Part shown: piece by piece, positions 46,866 to 59,535 of the stretch
Layout: the number at the start of each line of letters is the position of its first letter
Numbering within the stretch: the first letter of the stretch is position 1
DNA from: Eonycteris spelaea
Taxonomy: Eukaryota > Chordata > Mammalia > Chiroptera > Pteropodidae
Assembly (NCBI GenBank): GCA_003508835.1
Contig: PUFA01000092.1
Coordinates: forward strand, 4,464,001-4,528,000
Reading direction: 5' to 3'
Length of the DNA: 64,000 nucleotides
Translations under genes and position numbers: made by a program
The notes under the pieces: generated by a model
Databases searched by the model: none
Told to the model about the DNA's origin: nothing
The model's input: only the letters and a program-made list of their open reading frames with translations

Positions 46866-47325
46866 AATTCAATTAAAAAATGAGCAGAGGTCCTGAATAG
46901 GCGTTTCCCCAAAGAGGACATACAAATGGCCAATAGACATATGAAAAGATGCTCAATGTCACTTATCAATAGAAAAACGCGAATTAAAACCAAACTACAC
47001 CTGTCAGAGTGGCTATCATCAATAAATCAAAAGACAAGTGTTGGTAAGAATGTGGAGAAAAGGAAACCTTTGTATGCTGTTAGTGGATTGCAAATTGGTG
47101 CAGTCACTATGGAAAAAAGTTTGGAGGTTCCTCAGAAGACAAAAATATAACAACCTATGACCCAGCAATTGCACTTCTGGGTATTGCATTTCTTCATCCA
47201 AAGAGAACAAAAACACTAATTCAAAAAGATATAATGCATTCTATGTTCACTGCAGTGCTATTTACAATAGCTAAGATATAGAAGCAACCTAAGTGCCCAT
47301 CAATGGATATTGAATAAAGAAGAGG

Positions 47326-47327
<2 letters not shown>

Positions 47328-47363
<36 letters not shown>
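47328..47363 (+). repeat. (GT)18 microsatellite
   Basis: 36 nt of perfect GT dinucleotides ending at TGTACACACTCACACAATGG, where other L1 copies here read a short TATATA run. Confidence 0.97.
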
Positions 47364-47365
<2 letters not shown>

Positions 47366-47849
47366 ACACTCACACAATGGAATATTACTCAGCCAAAAAA
47401 ATGAAATTTACCATTTATGATGACATGAATGGACCTTGCGGTATCATGCTAAGTGAATTATATCAGAGAAAGACAAATAACATAAGATCTCACTTACATG
47501 TAGAATATAAAGAACAAAATAAATGAACAAACAAAAAAAAACAGACTCATAAATACAAAGACCAAATTGGTGATTGCCAGTTTGGTGGTTGGATGAAAAA
47601 GGTGGAGGGATTAAAAAGTACAAATTTGAAGTTACAAAATAGTTATGGGATGTGAAGTACAGCATAGGGAATATAGTCAATAATATTGTAATAACCCTAT
47701 ATAGTGCCAGGTGGGTACAAGACTAATTGGGGGAATCATTTCATATATTATATAAATGTCTAACCATTAAACTGTACACCTAAACTAATATAAAATAATA
47801 TTAAATGTCAACTCTTATTGAAAAACAAAAATTTTTTAAAAAGAGTAAA

Positions 47850-49415
47850 AAAGTGTATGTCTGTGTGTGCATTGAATATCTCTGGAATGATACATAAGGA
47901 ATATGGGCTGTCCCTGGGAAGGCAACTAGGTAGCTGAGGAATGGAAGTAGAAGGGAGATATTTAACTGTATGCTCTTTTGAAGATTTAAAATTTTGTTTT
48001 AAAACTGTTAAATATATCTATATGTCCAAAAAATGCTACATACAATATATTGTGTATTGTGTATTCACAATGTACATGAACATATTAAAGAGTCAGAGAA
48101 TAGTAGCAGGAAAGAAACCATTTAAATTCCCTATCCTTTCTCAAATCCATGTGTCTACAGAATTTTTTTTTTTTTTAGCAGCATCAATTAACATCTCAAA
48201 GAACATCAGTTGGGGAATGCTACTAAGAGAAGCTGTAAAGAATTTACCTCACAATCATCAAGCAGTGAAAAGTATCTATACTTGGGAAGTGAGCAAACTA
48301 TTCTTGCTCTGACCTTAGATAGGAGATGTAACAACAACAACAACAAAATGCAGGTAAAGTAGGAATAGAAGCAGCCAAATAAAAGTTAATATTGTTACAA
48401 TGTGCATCCTAACTTTTGTCAGAATAAATGTCAGGAAGTATTTCTCAAGAGTAAAGCCTTTTGATATTATTAGATGGCTGGGAAGAGATTGGGTGTTGTA
48501 TTCAGGACAGAGCTATTGATTAAAGCACAGAGTATATGCAGGGAAGAGATGAGAGAAAGGCTGGGAAGGTGGAGAAAAGAAGGAAGATAATTCAGCTCTG
48601 GAGTACCAAGACCACCAAAAGAAATGGTGAGAAAACCATGAATGGGTGTGGTGGAGGGGCAAAGTTAGATTGGGTTTTAATGTGCTAGTTTTGAAGATGT
48701 AACAACCCCCCAGCTGTCAATTTCATTTATTGAGACTTTAAGAAAGAGATCAGAGCTTGAGAAACAAATCGAGGAACTTTTAGCATATTATTGTGAAAAT
48801 TTTAAGAAAACAATTATGTCTTACTCAGTTCTTTATCTTTAGTGTTCAATCTGGTGTCTGGTATATAGTGGAAGCTTTTAAATGTTTAGAAAATAAATGA
48901 AAAAATTAATACTCTGCAAATCTAATAAATCTAAGTAGATTCAAGTCAAATAACCAGAACAGGGTAAAATACCAAGTGAATTAATGAAATTATAGTTGAA
49001 ACCATGGAATTTGGAAGATTAACAGTCAAAGGTGTTTAGAGAAAAAGGATACCAAGGAATAAACCAAGACTACAAATATAAAAAACAGAGGGAATCACAG
49101 AGACTGAAGGAGAAACAAGTATTTTCCAGCACAACAAAAAAGAAAGAAGAAAATGGGTGGTCAGTGATATCAAATGATCTGGGAGGTCAAGTAAGATGAG
49201 AATTCACTTATTTCAGCCATGCTTTGGGAAGAGTAGTAGCTTGACAATAGTCCAAAATCCTGATGTCTGAGATGTGGGTGATATCATCTGCATAGAAGGA
49301 AAGTCACCCCCCCACACACACACATTTTACAATGTGAATGTAAAACAAGCTCAATAATAGAAGGAAAACAGAGATTTATCTTGCCTCCTGTATTTTTAAC
49401 ACACGCTGACTTTTT
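47850..49415. other. No recognised feature (unassigned sequence)
   Basis: Includes a 123-codon plus-strand frame (47941-48312) without domains, a T-run at 48162-48176, an (AAC)n stretch at 48331-48345 and a possible MIR/L2 tail at 48840-48900 (TGGTGTCTGGTATATAGTGG). Confidence 0.4.
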
Positions 49416-49419
49416 TTAA

Positions 49420-49640
49420 ACTCTTAATTATGAAAAATTTTAAACATATTCAAAAGTAGAGAGAAAAGTATAAGTGAATCCATATGTACCCAGCACCCAC
49501 CTCGAAACACTATCCAGTCATGATTTTTCTTTTGTCTTCACCTCCGCCTACTTTCCCCCACACGCACTGGATTATTGCAAAGCAAGCACTAGATACCATG
49601 TTATATAATTCATAAATGGTTTGGTATGAGACCTAAAGGT
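49420..49640. repeat. Old L1M-like 3' region fragment
   Basis: ATTATGAAAAATTTTAAACAT, AAAGTAGAGAGAAAAGTATAAG, TATGTACCCAGCACCCACC and CTGGATTATTGCAAAGCAAG are in the order of a widespread old L1 3' region. Family call by eye. Confidence 0.55.
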
Positions 49641-49959
49641 AGAAGGGCAGGAAGTGTGAAAAATAAAAACCTAGAGAAGATGAACACAACCAACAAAAAC
49701 CTAATACCAAAGAGGAAACTCCACCTTTCTCTCCCAGAGCACTTGGCTGTAACTAGCAGAAAACTAGCATAGTAGGGCTTTGTTCTGAATGAGCAAACAG
49801 AGAAAAACTACTAGATTTATTGAAAAAGAGAATGGCTCTGGATAAAGTTTGAAACGTCTTTCTTCTAAATAAATTTACTCAAAAGAAAAAAGAGAATTTT
49901 AGAAATTTTCTAATTTGTGACAAAAATGTATGTATGAACTTAGGTGAGCAGTCATGAAG

Positions 49960-51640
49960 AAAAGTACAATCTGAAATCAAGAAAAATTGGTACTTGAAGA
50001 ATTAAAAACAATTTAATAATTTGTATGGAGAGATATAGAATGCTCATGGATCAGATGATTCAATACTGTTAAAATGTCAATTGACATTCTCTTAAATTTG
50101 ATCCATAGATTCAATACGATCCTAATGAAAACTCTAGTGGGATTGTTGTAGTAACTGATGGGATTATTCTAAAATTTATATGGAAAAATCGAAGGATGTA
50201 GAATAGCCAAAATAATTTTTAAAAAGAACAAAGTTGGAGATTTTTACTCCCTGATTTCAAGACATATTGCTGTACAAAATACAGTAATTGAGACAGTGTG
50301 GTCTTGGTATAAAGATAAACATTTAGATCATTAGAAGGGAATAAAGAATTCATATACATATTCAATTAATTTGTATCATAGGTGCCAAGATAATAAACGG
50401 AGAAGGAAGCTTCTTTTCAACAAATGTTTCAGGAACAATCAGATATTCTTTTGGGGAAAAGAAATGAGCAATCACTCTTATCTCATGTAATACACAAAAT
50501 TTAATTGCAAATAAGTTATACACCCAAATATAAATATAAAACTATAAAACTTTTAAAATAAAATATAGAAGAAAATCTTTGTTATCTTTTGGTATGAAAA
50601 GATTTCCTATATAGGACACTAAAAGCATTAAGCATAGAAGGAAAAAATAAGTGACATAAATTTTATCAAAATTAAAAACTTCTGCTCTTCAAAATCACAA
50701 AATGAGAGAAAATATTTGTAACACACATATCTGACAAAAACTCATATCCAGAATATAAAAAGTACATTTACAATTCATTAATAAGAGAATAAACAACCCA
50801 ACGTAAAAACTGGCAAAAGATTTGAACAGACACTTTACAAAAGAAACACATCGTTAGCACTGGAAAATACAATTCAAAACCTGTGAAGGATACCAATACA
50901 TACCCATTAGAATGGCTACAATTAACAATAAAAACTGACAAAAAAAAAAAACCCCACTCACAATATTAAGTGTTTGTGAAGATATGGAATAACTATAAGT
51001 CTCATACTTTGCTGGTGGGAAGATAAAATGGTATAATCACTCTGGAAAACAGTTCAGTAGTTTCTTTAAAAATCGAACATGCAATTCATACAACCTAGCA
51101 ATTCTGGTCTTAGGTGTTTAGCCAAGAAAGATGAAAATATATGTTCATGCAAAGACTTGTACATGAATGTTCATAACAGTTTTACTTACAATAGTCAAAA
51201 CCTAGAAACAATCCAAATGTCCATCAACAGGTGAATAGGTAAATGGTGGTATATCCATTCAATGAAATGCTACTCAGCAATAGGAAAAAAGCTATTGATA
51301 CACAACAGCAAGGATAACTCTCTGAAATATGTTAAGCAAAAGATGGTAGACACAGATGAGCACAAAATATATGATTTTATTTATCTGAAACTCTAAAAAA
51401 ACAAATCTATAGTGACAAAGCAGATCAGTGGTCACTTGGGGACAATGTTAGGGTGGTAAAAGCCTCAAAGGAAACCTTTGGGGTGATGAAAATGTTTTAC
51501 ATCTTGACTGTGGTATAGGGAATGTGAGTAAATAGTGTCAATCCTTACAAACTACACACTTAAAATGGGTGCATTCATTTATGTAAATCATGTCTCAATG
51601 AAGTTGAAAAATTTTTAAATTACAGTAGAGACAATGAAGA
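49960..51640 (+). mobile_element. Old LINE-1, plus strand, heavily decayed
   Basis: About 1.7 kb of old L1 ORF2 and 3' end: CATAGATTCAATACGATCC at 50105, GGAAAAATCGAAGGATG at 50182, TCAACAAATGTTTCAGGAAC at 50418, ATGGCTACAATTAACAATAAA at 50913, CAATCCAAATGTCCATCAAC at 51210 and a diverged 3' end around 51550-51620. No frame longer than about 60 codons survives. More diverged than the copy at 46060. Confidence 0.82.
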
Positions 51641-51644
51641 TGAA

Positions 51645-52640
51645 ATTTCACCCTATATTTAATTATAACTCAATAAAGGAAAAGAAGTGATGAAAAAAAA
51701 GGACAAAAACATGATGTGGAGAACAGATCCTAGAAATCTAATCTTTTTATTTGAAATCTCAGAAAAAGAGAAAAGAAGACATGAAGACATAAAGAAAACT
51801 CTCCTGAATTAAAACTGTAGGTCAACATGTTTACAAGTCTCATGAAATAAAATAAATATTTATTAAGTGACAAACTCCTTGCTATAATCTGATGGAATTT
51901 CTAAATTTCAGAGACAGTAATATAAATATCCATTTACTCTCAGATTTCTCTTTTGTAACAATGAGATACAAAAGACAATGAAATAGTATCCAGAGTGTTG
52001 AATGGAAAAAGTGTGATCCAAATATTTGATACTTAATCAATTTGTTAACTGAATATAGTGAGGGCAACAGAAAGATAATTTCAAATACAAGTAGATAGGG
52101 GCTAAAAAAAAAAAGTCTACCAACATCTATAGACTTATTTAAGAAAATAATCAGAGATATCTTTCAGTTTACTGTGATATGAATTAAAATTTTAAAAAAC
52201 TGAAAAATGTGGTACTCATTGTATATAAGAGCCAAGATGATCAATAAATCCAGTTAAAGGTACTGTATTCTTGTGATATATTAAAAGACTTCATTGATAA
52301 TGTGAAAAATAATCTCTAGAAGATAACCTTAACAACCGGGATCTAAAATCAAAGGCCATAGTAACAAATACTGAAAAGCAGTGAGTGATGGTAAGAGCAT
52401 TTAGAGGGAGTGAAAGTGCTAAACATGAAGCTGCTTATTTTTTTTCAACTAAAGGACAAATTAACTGTCTCATGCTTGAAATTAAAAACTTGAGTAAAAT
52501 AGGGGCAAGGGATTTTTTAAAAATTAGAAGCTAATCACTAATAAAATAAAAATTTGAAGCGTGCTTTTCAAAATATAGAATTTTAATATCATAAAATAAT
52601 ATTTAAAAGCACAGGAAAAATAAAAATTGAGAAAAAACAT
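51645..52640. other. AT-rich, possibly old L1 5' half
   Basis: Very A-rich. Orientation and content suggest an old plus-strand LINE, but I cannot align any part confidently. Confidence 0.3.
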
Positions 52641-52644
52641 AAAA

Positions 52645-53300
52645 TACAGAAATTACAAAAAATGCATGACAGATATTAGTTTTGAGATTTTTTGATAATT
52701 GCCAATAAATGTAAGTGGATTAAAAACTTTTATTAAAATTAAAGGCTTTCAGATTGGATCAGAATACCAAATCTAAGTAAATGTCATTTTCATAAGATAC
52801 ACTAAAAATAAACACAATGCTTAAATATTACAGAATGCATAAGAAAAGTCAAGAAAAGAAAAGAAATAAAGAAAAGAAGAGGTATCAAAACAAGCAGGAC
52901 ATAAAATAGGAGTCAATGACTGCAAACACTAAACAAAATCAAGAGGTAATAAGTGATGAGTAAGAATTTTAAAATTTTGAATAATATAATTAAAAGTCCG
53001 ATTGAATAAATATTTAATTTTATATACCAGAGACAATACATTATGACAATTTTACAAAAAGTTCCAATGTAGAGAAGTTGCTCAGATCACATTTTATGAT
53101 TACAATTCAAAAAGTCAGAAATTAACAACAAAATATTTAACAATAGTAGATAAAACAGCTATTTATAAAGATCTAAAGTCATTCAATTGAATTCTGGGTT
53201 AACATAGAAATTGCCACTACCATGCACCTTATTTAGAAAATAGATATAATGAAAACTCTGAATAATATGATTTACAAGACAATACGGTAAGTGAGGAAAA
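52645..53300 (+). repeat. Old LINE-1 endonuclease-region relic, plus strand
   Basis: AATAAATGTAAGTGGATTAAA at 52704, AAAGGCTTTCAGATTGGATC at 52742 and CATAAGATACACTAAAAATA at 52791 follow the ORF2 endonuclease-region order. Strongly diverged. Confidence 0.5.
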
Positions 53301-53304
53301 AGGA

Positions 53305-54790
53305 GTTAATATATTTTTAAAGGGTTAATATGAGAGACTTGCATGCACTACATGACATTAAACATGATAAAGCCATAATAATTAAATCAGCTTTCCTCTA
53401 ACTCTCTTGTCCATTTCACTGGGGAATCCTCTTTCCATGTTTTACACAGGACTAGAGCAACCTGTGAATCTACCTTCTTAGAAAACATTACTATTAAAAG
53501 TCTCATGTGAGTGTGTTTCCTGCAAAATTACCACCTTTAAAATTCCCATCTTATGACTGTAAAAGATGCATACATCTCTCATTTTAAATTTCAGAGAGAA
53601 TATGAGCCATTCATCACAAGAATATAGATCCTAACACTTCTCTTCAAATAAGGTGTACCACCCTTTCCAGGAATGAAGAATCGTGGCTACTATTCAGTGA
53701 CAATTCACTTAGGATCCTGATATTTTTCAAGAGAAGTAGCCAGGTTTTAGGAAATTTGACAATGCTAAGTGATGTAGTAATTTTGCTGGAGGCTTGGCAT
53801 AATTACTGCAAAAAGGTCACTAGAATTTAATTGGTCTTTTGGGTGTAGTCCAACTGAAACAAGATAAATGTTTGCTAAACAGAAAACAGTGTAAATGTTT
53901 TTGGGCTGTTTATATTTCAAGGAACAAGGAGATTTTAAATGATTAGAGTGATAAGATAATTTTGTTGTCTTAGAAATCACTGCTTGTAATAGCGGCATGA
54001 TGTCATTTTTGATTTTGAACCATTTATTTGTGTGCTGTGAGACATAATTATTGAACCAAATTTTGGTTCTCATACTCTTACTTTTCATAATTTTTTTTTT
54101 CCACTTAAGACTAATGCCAATAAAAACTCTCTTACTTGCTAGGCCACTATTTTAGAGCACACAGCATGTTGTACTGCGTAAATGTTAATAATTAGGTTGA
54201 TGAGTCAGTTATAGCAATGAGGAATTGGGTGGAGCTTAGCAGAATGTTTAGTTTCATGAAAATGAAGAACTTTAGAGAAGGAATTTACCATCGCCCCCTA
54301 TCAATGGATTCTTTTCTAGGTGTTTTTCTTTAGTTTCTAAGATAAATTATTATTATAAGAGCCATAACATTTTATTGTAACTTTCAGAAATAGTTTATTT
54401 GTAAACAGAAATGACTGATTCTGACCTCATGGTTTTCCTCTTTTCATCTTTGCCTCTTTATTAAGCTAACTGTCTATGTACCACAGATAAAACCTACCAG
54501 ACTGAAAAACCTGGTCAGCCTAACTCATTGTGCTTTGTCTGTGCAGCCACACCTCACAGTGGGAACCTGGAAACGCCAGTTTTGCTAGTTCCAGTCGAAA
54601 TTGTCCACACCTCAGAAACAGGTCCTCTCAATCTCTCATTTCTTTCCTCTCTCCTGTGCACCTAGTACTTTTCTCTCTCACTAAGGACATGAATCTTTCT
54701 CCTTCTCTAGAACCTGTCCTGATTCTCCCCTGAATTTGACGTCTTTGAGATCAAAGTAAGAGAAAGCCCTGAACTTGGACCAGACTTGGG
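53305..54790. other. No recognised feature (unassigned sequence)
   Basis: A 107-codon minus-strand frame (53765-54088) shows no domain. Nothing else assigned. Confidence 0.4.
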
Positions 54791-54794
54791 AGGC

Positions 54795-54915
54795 CTGTGT
54801 CTTGCTCTGTCACTGCAACTATTATCTGTCTGTGGCAGGTGAGAGGTGTGAGCTCCCTGGCCTCACTTTCTCCACAGTCAGAATAAGAGGACTGGTCTGG
54901 CTGGTGGCCCTCACT
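54795..54915 (+). repeat. Probable MIR relic, plus strand
   Basis: GTCTTGCTCTGTCACTGCAAC, CCTGGCCTCACTTTCTCC and CAGTCAGAATAAGAGGACTGG resemble the MIR core. Weak. Confidence 0.45.
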
Positions 54916-54994
54916 CTATCATTCTGATTCTTTAGTTGTTCATTTTCATACTGTCCTGGCTCCCTCAAAGGATGCTCTACAGCTTACAAACTGT

Positions 54995-55200
54995 CATACC
55001 TTTGCAGTTTACAAAGACTTTTCACACTCTTGCTCTCATTAGATCTTTATTGCAACTCTGAAGGATAGGCAAGGCAGATATACTTTCATTTTAGGGATGA
55101 AGAAACTGAGGCCAACAGTGGATTTGAGACTTATTCATTGGCTCACAGCTTCTAAAGGGTGAAGCCAGGGCCAAGAACCATGCTTTTAGTAATTAGTCCC
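54995..55200 (-). repeat. MIR-type relic, minus strand
   Basis: TCATTTTAGGGATGAAGAAAC then TGAGGCCAACAGTGGATTTG and GCTCACAGCTTCTAAAGGG followed by GAAGCCAGGGCCAAGAACC read as antisense MIR core and head. Confidence 0.72.
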
Positions 55201-55204
55201 AGCT

Positions 55205-56610
55205 CCATGCAGCTACACTTTATGGCATACCAGTACACAACAACTTAAAGAAAGTTGGGCCCTTTTCTCATTTCCAATTGTTGAAAGCACTTACTCCGAT
55301 TTGTTTAATTTTGTTTCTAAAATATCTTCCCTTGTTCTGAAGCTTCAGAACATTCAAAAGTAATTCAAGGGATAGATTTAAAAAATAATGAATATACATG
55401 TTTTATAAGGATTGTTATAGTAACTGGAATAAGCAGGGCCAGGACTAGGGTAAGGTAGGCGAGGCCTCTTTTTCAGGGACAAAATTTAAGAAAAAAAAAA
55501 TCAGTAGTCAAGATTAATATTTTAATGAAATATTTTTAAAAATAAGAATAATTAAAATATCCACAATGAACAAAGTATCAAAATTTTAAATAAAAATGAA
55601 ATCAATAGAAAAAAGGATAAAAATTATTTGAAGAATTACGTGCATTATATTCTTCGACCTGCTAAAAAATGGCTACTACATCAAATCTGTATTCTCTGTT
55701 TCTCAATGTCTGATTATGTGAGGAAAAAAATAAAGGTATTCATTTAAGCAACTATTAATTAAATTTTTCTTACTTGCACAAATATACCTGAACAAGTAGT
55801 TTTGAGTTTCATTGGTTGATTGTACCTTAGGTGGCATCTTTTACTAAAGAGATGCACAATAAATATGTATTGATCTGAAACAACTTTTTATTTAATTGAG
55901 GATATTTATAAAAGAAAACACTGATAAGTTATGGGAACAATTTTAAATTGCTAGGATGAACAGAGAGGCAGTGTTGAGAGGGTCATAGCAAGTATTCGAT
56001 CAGAAAAGGTAATAATAGTAAGTAATGTTTACCAACTATGTATAAGGTTTCAGGGAATGTTGATTTTATTTCCAAGATCCGAAGTTTTCTGAAAATGGGG
56101 CACCTTATTTTCTTTTAGTCCACGGATTCAGTCTAAGCTATCAATTTACTCTTGGGATGAATCGTATGTTAATAACTTTAGCCACTACTAGACACATCGC
56201 AGCAGCCGTTTTAAATGCCTGCTTTTTCCAAACCCTAAGTCTTGAATTGTAATAGAGAGGTGGGCAAACTGGCATAAATTTTAAATGCAGAAATGAAATA
56301 TGGGGTGAACTAAACTTCTCATTAGAAAAAATAATTCCTTCTCCCCCTTTCCCTGTTCAGTCTACAGCCCATGAATGACATAAAATAATAATTCATTCAA
56401 TAATATCTAAATGAAACAAACTGTATATGTGAGAAACCTAAACAATGAACTTTAAATGACCGTAACTAACTGTTCTGAGAAGCAAGTAATATTCTCTTAA
56501 TAATAGTCTATGATGATATATTTATAAAATCACAACTTATCTCTAACAGCCAAGAATGAAACAAGTTTGGAATATATTTATTCAAGTTCGTATGCCCTAA
56601 AGAATGATAA
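55205..56610. other. No recognised feature (unassigned sequence)
   Basis: AT-rich noncoding DNA; nothing assigned. Confidence 0.4.
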
Positions 56611-56619
56611 ATTGTTATC

Positions 56620-57190
56620 CAAAAAAATATGATTTATCTAGGCAATTAGAAGACAAGTTATGGACCGAGAGAAAATATTTCCAAAGACATATATGCTATC
56701 CAAAATATAAAAGGCACCCTTAAAACTCAACAATAAGAATATAAACACCCAGATCAAAAGAAAGAAAAAAAACACTCGATTTTAAAAATGGGCAAAAGAT
56801 CTGAACAGATACTTCACCAAATAAGATATACAGATGGAGAAAGGATATGAAAAGATGCTCCACATAATATGTCATTAGGGAATTGCAAATTAACATAGCA
56901 ATGAACTACCACTACACACCTATTGAAATGACCAAAATCTTAAATAGTGACAATACCAAATTCTGACAAGGTCATGAAGTAACAGGAACTCTCAGTCACT
57001 GCCGGTGGGGACACAAAATAAGAGAGCCACTTCAGAAGTTTGGTGGTTTCTTACAAAAGCAGACATATTCCTACCACATGATTCAGCAATTTGCTCTTAG
57101 GTGTTTACCCAAAAGAGCTGGAAATTTATGTCCGCGCAAAAACCTGCACGTTGATGTTTATAACAGCTTTATTTGTAATTACTTTCAAAT
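56620..57190 (+). mobile_element. Old LINE-1 ORF2 C-terminal fragment, plus strand
   Basis: AATGGGCAAAAGATCTGAACAG at 56787, GATATGAAAAGATGCTCC at 56843, CACTACACACCTATTGAAATG at 56910, TACCCAAAAGAGCTGGAAATT at 57105 and TTATAACAGCTTTATTTG at 57157. Truncated at both ends. No frame. Confidence 0.82.
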
Positions 57191-57194
57191 TGTA

Positions 57195-58080
57195 AGATAT
57201 TTATAGATGTATACAGGAACAGTCAAGGTATTAGTAATGTTTCTTAATCCAAGGATCCATGGCAGGCCCCTCTGGATTTAAAGTCATTAATTTCTATTAT
57301 TGTCATAGTGTCTGATCGTGAGCCTTTAATCTGATTACCTCCCTTGCTATTCTAACCAGAGCATTCCAGTACTGTCTTTTAACAAGTGCAAATTAATTCC
57401 TAATATAAAACAATAAGAGCTAATATGTAAAGTTCTTTAAATTTATTGCACTATTAAATGAACTTTGAAGTCTTTTAGTACCTGATTAAGAAATCACACT
57501 ATTTTCTTTATTCTTTGCCTGAATTCAATATTATATTAAACTACAATGAACAATATCAGGACAGCAGAAGTACAATTAATACCCCAATAATTCTTTAATT
57601 AGAATGTTTCCCTCTACACTGGAGATTTTATTTGCATCTCATAAATATTTTTCAAAGGAGCCCCAAATTCAGAGCATCAGTGTAACTGGTTTGTGATAAA
57701 TCATAATACACTAGCTATGATATATAAATAACAATGCACTGAATCCTTTACTAGGCAATTAATATACACAGTGTATTATGTTATCTTAATAACATTTAAT
57801 ATAATTAATTCACAAGAAAGACTCTATAATTTTCTAACTATAACAAAACCATTTTAGAAATAAGCTTAAGCTCTGAATAGAAAACAGAAGGCCATGAACT
57901 GTCTTAAATGAATAATGGATAGTTTGTTTCTTTGAGAGGAAAGATAACTTTACTTGAAGATGAACATAAAAAACTGATTGTGGATTACTTGCTATTAGAA
58001 AAAAACCTAGGGCATTACTTCTCTATCTTTTTATGACTATGGAAATAATAACAACCCTGAAAACCCCCTTACCCTCCCTA
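57195..58080. other. No recognised feature (unassigned sequence)
   Basis: AT-rich noncoding DNA; nothing assigned. Confidence 0.4.
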
Positions 58081-58088
58081 ATACTGCC

Positions 58089-58123
58089 AAAAAAAAAAAA
58101 AGAAAGAAAGAAAGAAAAAAAAG
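58089..58123 (+). repeat. A-run with (GAAA)n
   Basis: Twelve or more A residues followed by AGAAAGAAAGAAAG and a second A-run. Confidence 0.9.
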
Positions 58124-58247
58124 GATAAAAGTAAAACAATTCTACCAGATCTGAGAATAAATAAACTTTTAAGGATATGCCAAGAAAAAAATGCCAAAAT
58201 TCACATTAGGTAACATCTATGAGCTAGACACTGCACTAAAAACTCTG

Positions 58248-58411
58248 TGCACCTGTACCTTGGAGGTATTGCAAGTTTAGTTCCAGACCACTGCACTAAA
58301 GTGAGTTGTAATCTCTTGGCTGGTGGAGAGTCTTGCCTCCAATTTGTAAAAAAATCATTACATATGTGAAGTGCAATAAAGCAAAATGCAACAAAACAAG
58401 GTATGCCTCTA
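58248..58411 (+). mobile_element. Tigger-type (Tc1/mariner) MITE relic
   Basis: The left end reads ACCTGTACCTTGGAGGTATTG and the right end GCAACAAAACAAGGTATGCCT. These are the two termini of a Tigger1-like element, with the interior (transposase) deleted to about 60 nt. GTTCCAGACCACTGCACTAAAG follows the left terminus as in the family. Target TA duplication is not clear. Transposon long extinct. Confidence 0.78.
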
Positions 58412-58429
58412 TACATTTTTAAATTTAAT

Positions 58430-58560
58430 CTTGTGTATTAACTATTTGAGTTAGATATCATTATCTCCATTTTACCAATAAAGAAACATATCCAGAAAGA
58501 TTAAGTAACTTGTTAAGGCTATATCAATGACAAAGCTCAAATGTGAAATTCCCATTCGCT
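58430..58560 (-). repeat. MIR-type relic, minus strand
   Basis: GTTAGATATCATTATCTCC, ATTTTACCAATAAAGAAAC, GATTAAGTAACTTGTTAAGG and CAAAGCTCAAATGTGAAATTC match the antisense MIR core and head. Confidence 0.72.
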
Positions 58561-58564
58561 TCAA

Positions 58565-59520
58565 GAATGACTTCAAGAATGTTTTCTTTTTTAGAAACAT
58601 TAAAGAGCCCTCCATCTCAAAATGCTCCAGAGACCAATCTTATCTATTTATTTTCTATGGTTCTCAAGGCTCTATTTAAAAGATAGTAAGAGATGAGTAA
58701 AATATCTAAACCCACAATAATGGGGAGACTATGAAGAGGCCACAGCGGGTGAGAGATTTTAACAATTTTCTGAAGATGGAAAGCAAGTGGTTAAATCATT
58801 TATACATGAAGCAAAGTAGAGGAAGTTGTCACTGAGTCGCATGTAGAGGTGGTTCTATAGTAAAGGAAAGAGACAGTTTTCCCTCCATAACCCCCAGAAA
58901 ATGCCACACTAATAGAGGTTGGGCATGAAAAGTTGAGTTGAAAAAAGGTGTTTGGAAAGAAAACCTGTCTATGAAAATGAAAATCTCCAGAACCTTCTGA
59001 GATTCTCAAGCACAAAATTCATAGCATTATATAGCTCTAACCTTCACTTCTTATACCCTCACTGAAAAAAGGAAAGTTCTTATTTTGGGAAAAAAAAATT
59101 ATGGTGAAAGCTAAGGCAGATAGCATAGATGTTAGTGACTCAAACTAGTCATCTTCTTTCTGGCTTTGGGAGGCTCCAGTGTAACAGCCAGCTTTTTGTC
59201 TGCTCACAGTGAAGTTCACCTTACCAGACAACAAACCCTGCCATGAGCACACAGCTCTGAATCAACTTTTACCTTGTGTCATGTTCAAATACAAACAACA
59301 AGCTTGAATTACACTACACAGCTCTGGGATTGAAAGACCAAGATAGAAACACTGAAAATTTGACCTTAAAGGAAGCAAAGATAATTAGGGGAACAAAAAT
59401 AATTTTGAGAAGTTCTTTAAGAATGTTAGAAATATTTGAGAATATGCTGCACCCATGAAACAAAAATAAAATGCTATGGGGAAAATAAATAATCATAGAA
59501 TATGAATGTTCTTAGAAATT
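58565..59520. other. No recognised feature (unassigned sequence)
   Basis: Noncoding; short frames without domains at 58800-59015 (minus) and 59276-59496 (both strands). Confidence 0.4.
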
Positions 59521-59535
59521 TAAAATGTGATTGAT
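59521..59535. repeat. Target-site duplication, left copy
   Basis: TAAAATGTGATTGAT, repeated exactly at 59749-59763. Confidence 0.95.

Larger units (their letters stand above)
46060..47845 (+). mobile_element. LINE-1, 5'-truncated, plus strand, with microsatellites
   Basis: About 1.8 kb of plus-strand L1 from the post-RT part of ORF2 (AATGCAATCCCTATCAAAAT at 46088) to the 3' UTR (AGTGCCAGGTGGGTACAAG at 47704, TGTACACCTAAACTAATAT at 47774). Remnant ORF2 frames lie at 46635-46883 and 46926-47150 (MANRHMKRC again). Three microsatellites have grown inside it: TAAA, AC and GT. No convincing TSD; a T6A3-A5G motif occurs at both ends but is low-complexity. Confidence 0.92.

Noticed and set aside
46819..47363. 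AC/GT tracts considered as a CRISPR-like or regularly spaced array
   Set aside because: They are simple dinucleotide repeats inside an L1, with no repeat-spacer structure.
46050..47845. Candidate TSD (CTTTTTTAAAG / ATTTTTTAAAAAG) for the L1 at 46060
   Set aside because: Low-complexity T/A runs that overlap the tail; matches of this type are expected by chance.
47941..48312. 123-codon plus-strand frame
   Set aside because: AT-rich, no domain, no splice or promoter context; expected by chance in a 64-kb AT-rich window.
53765..54088. 107-codon minus-strand frame
   Set aside because: No domain, signal peptide or repeat homology recognised; likely chance.
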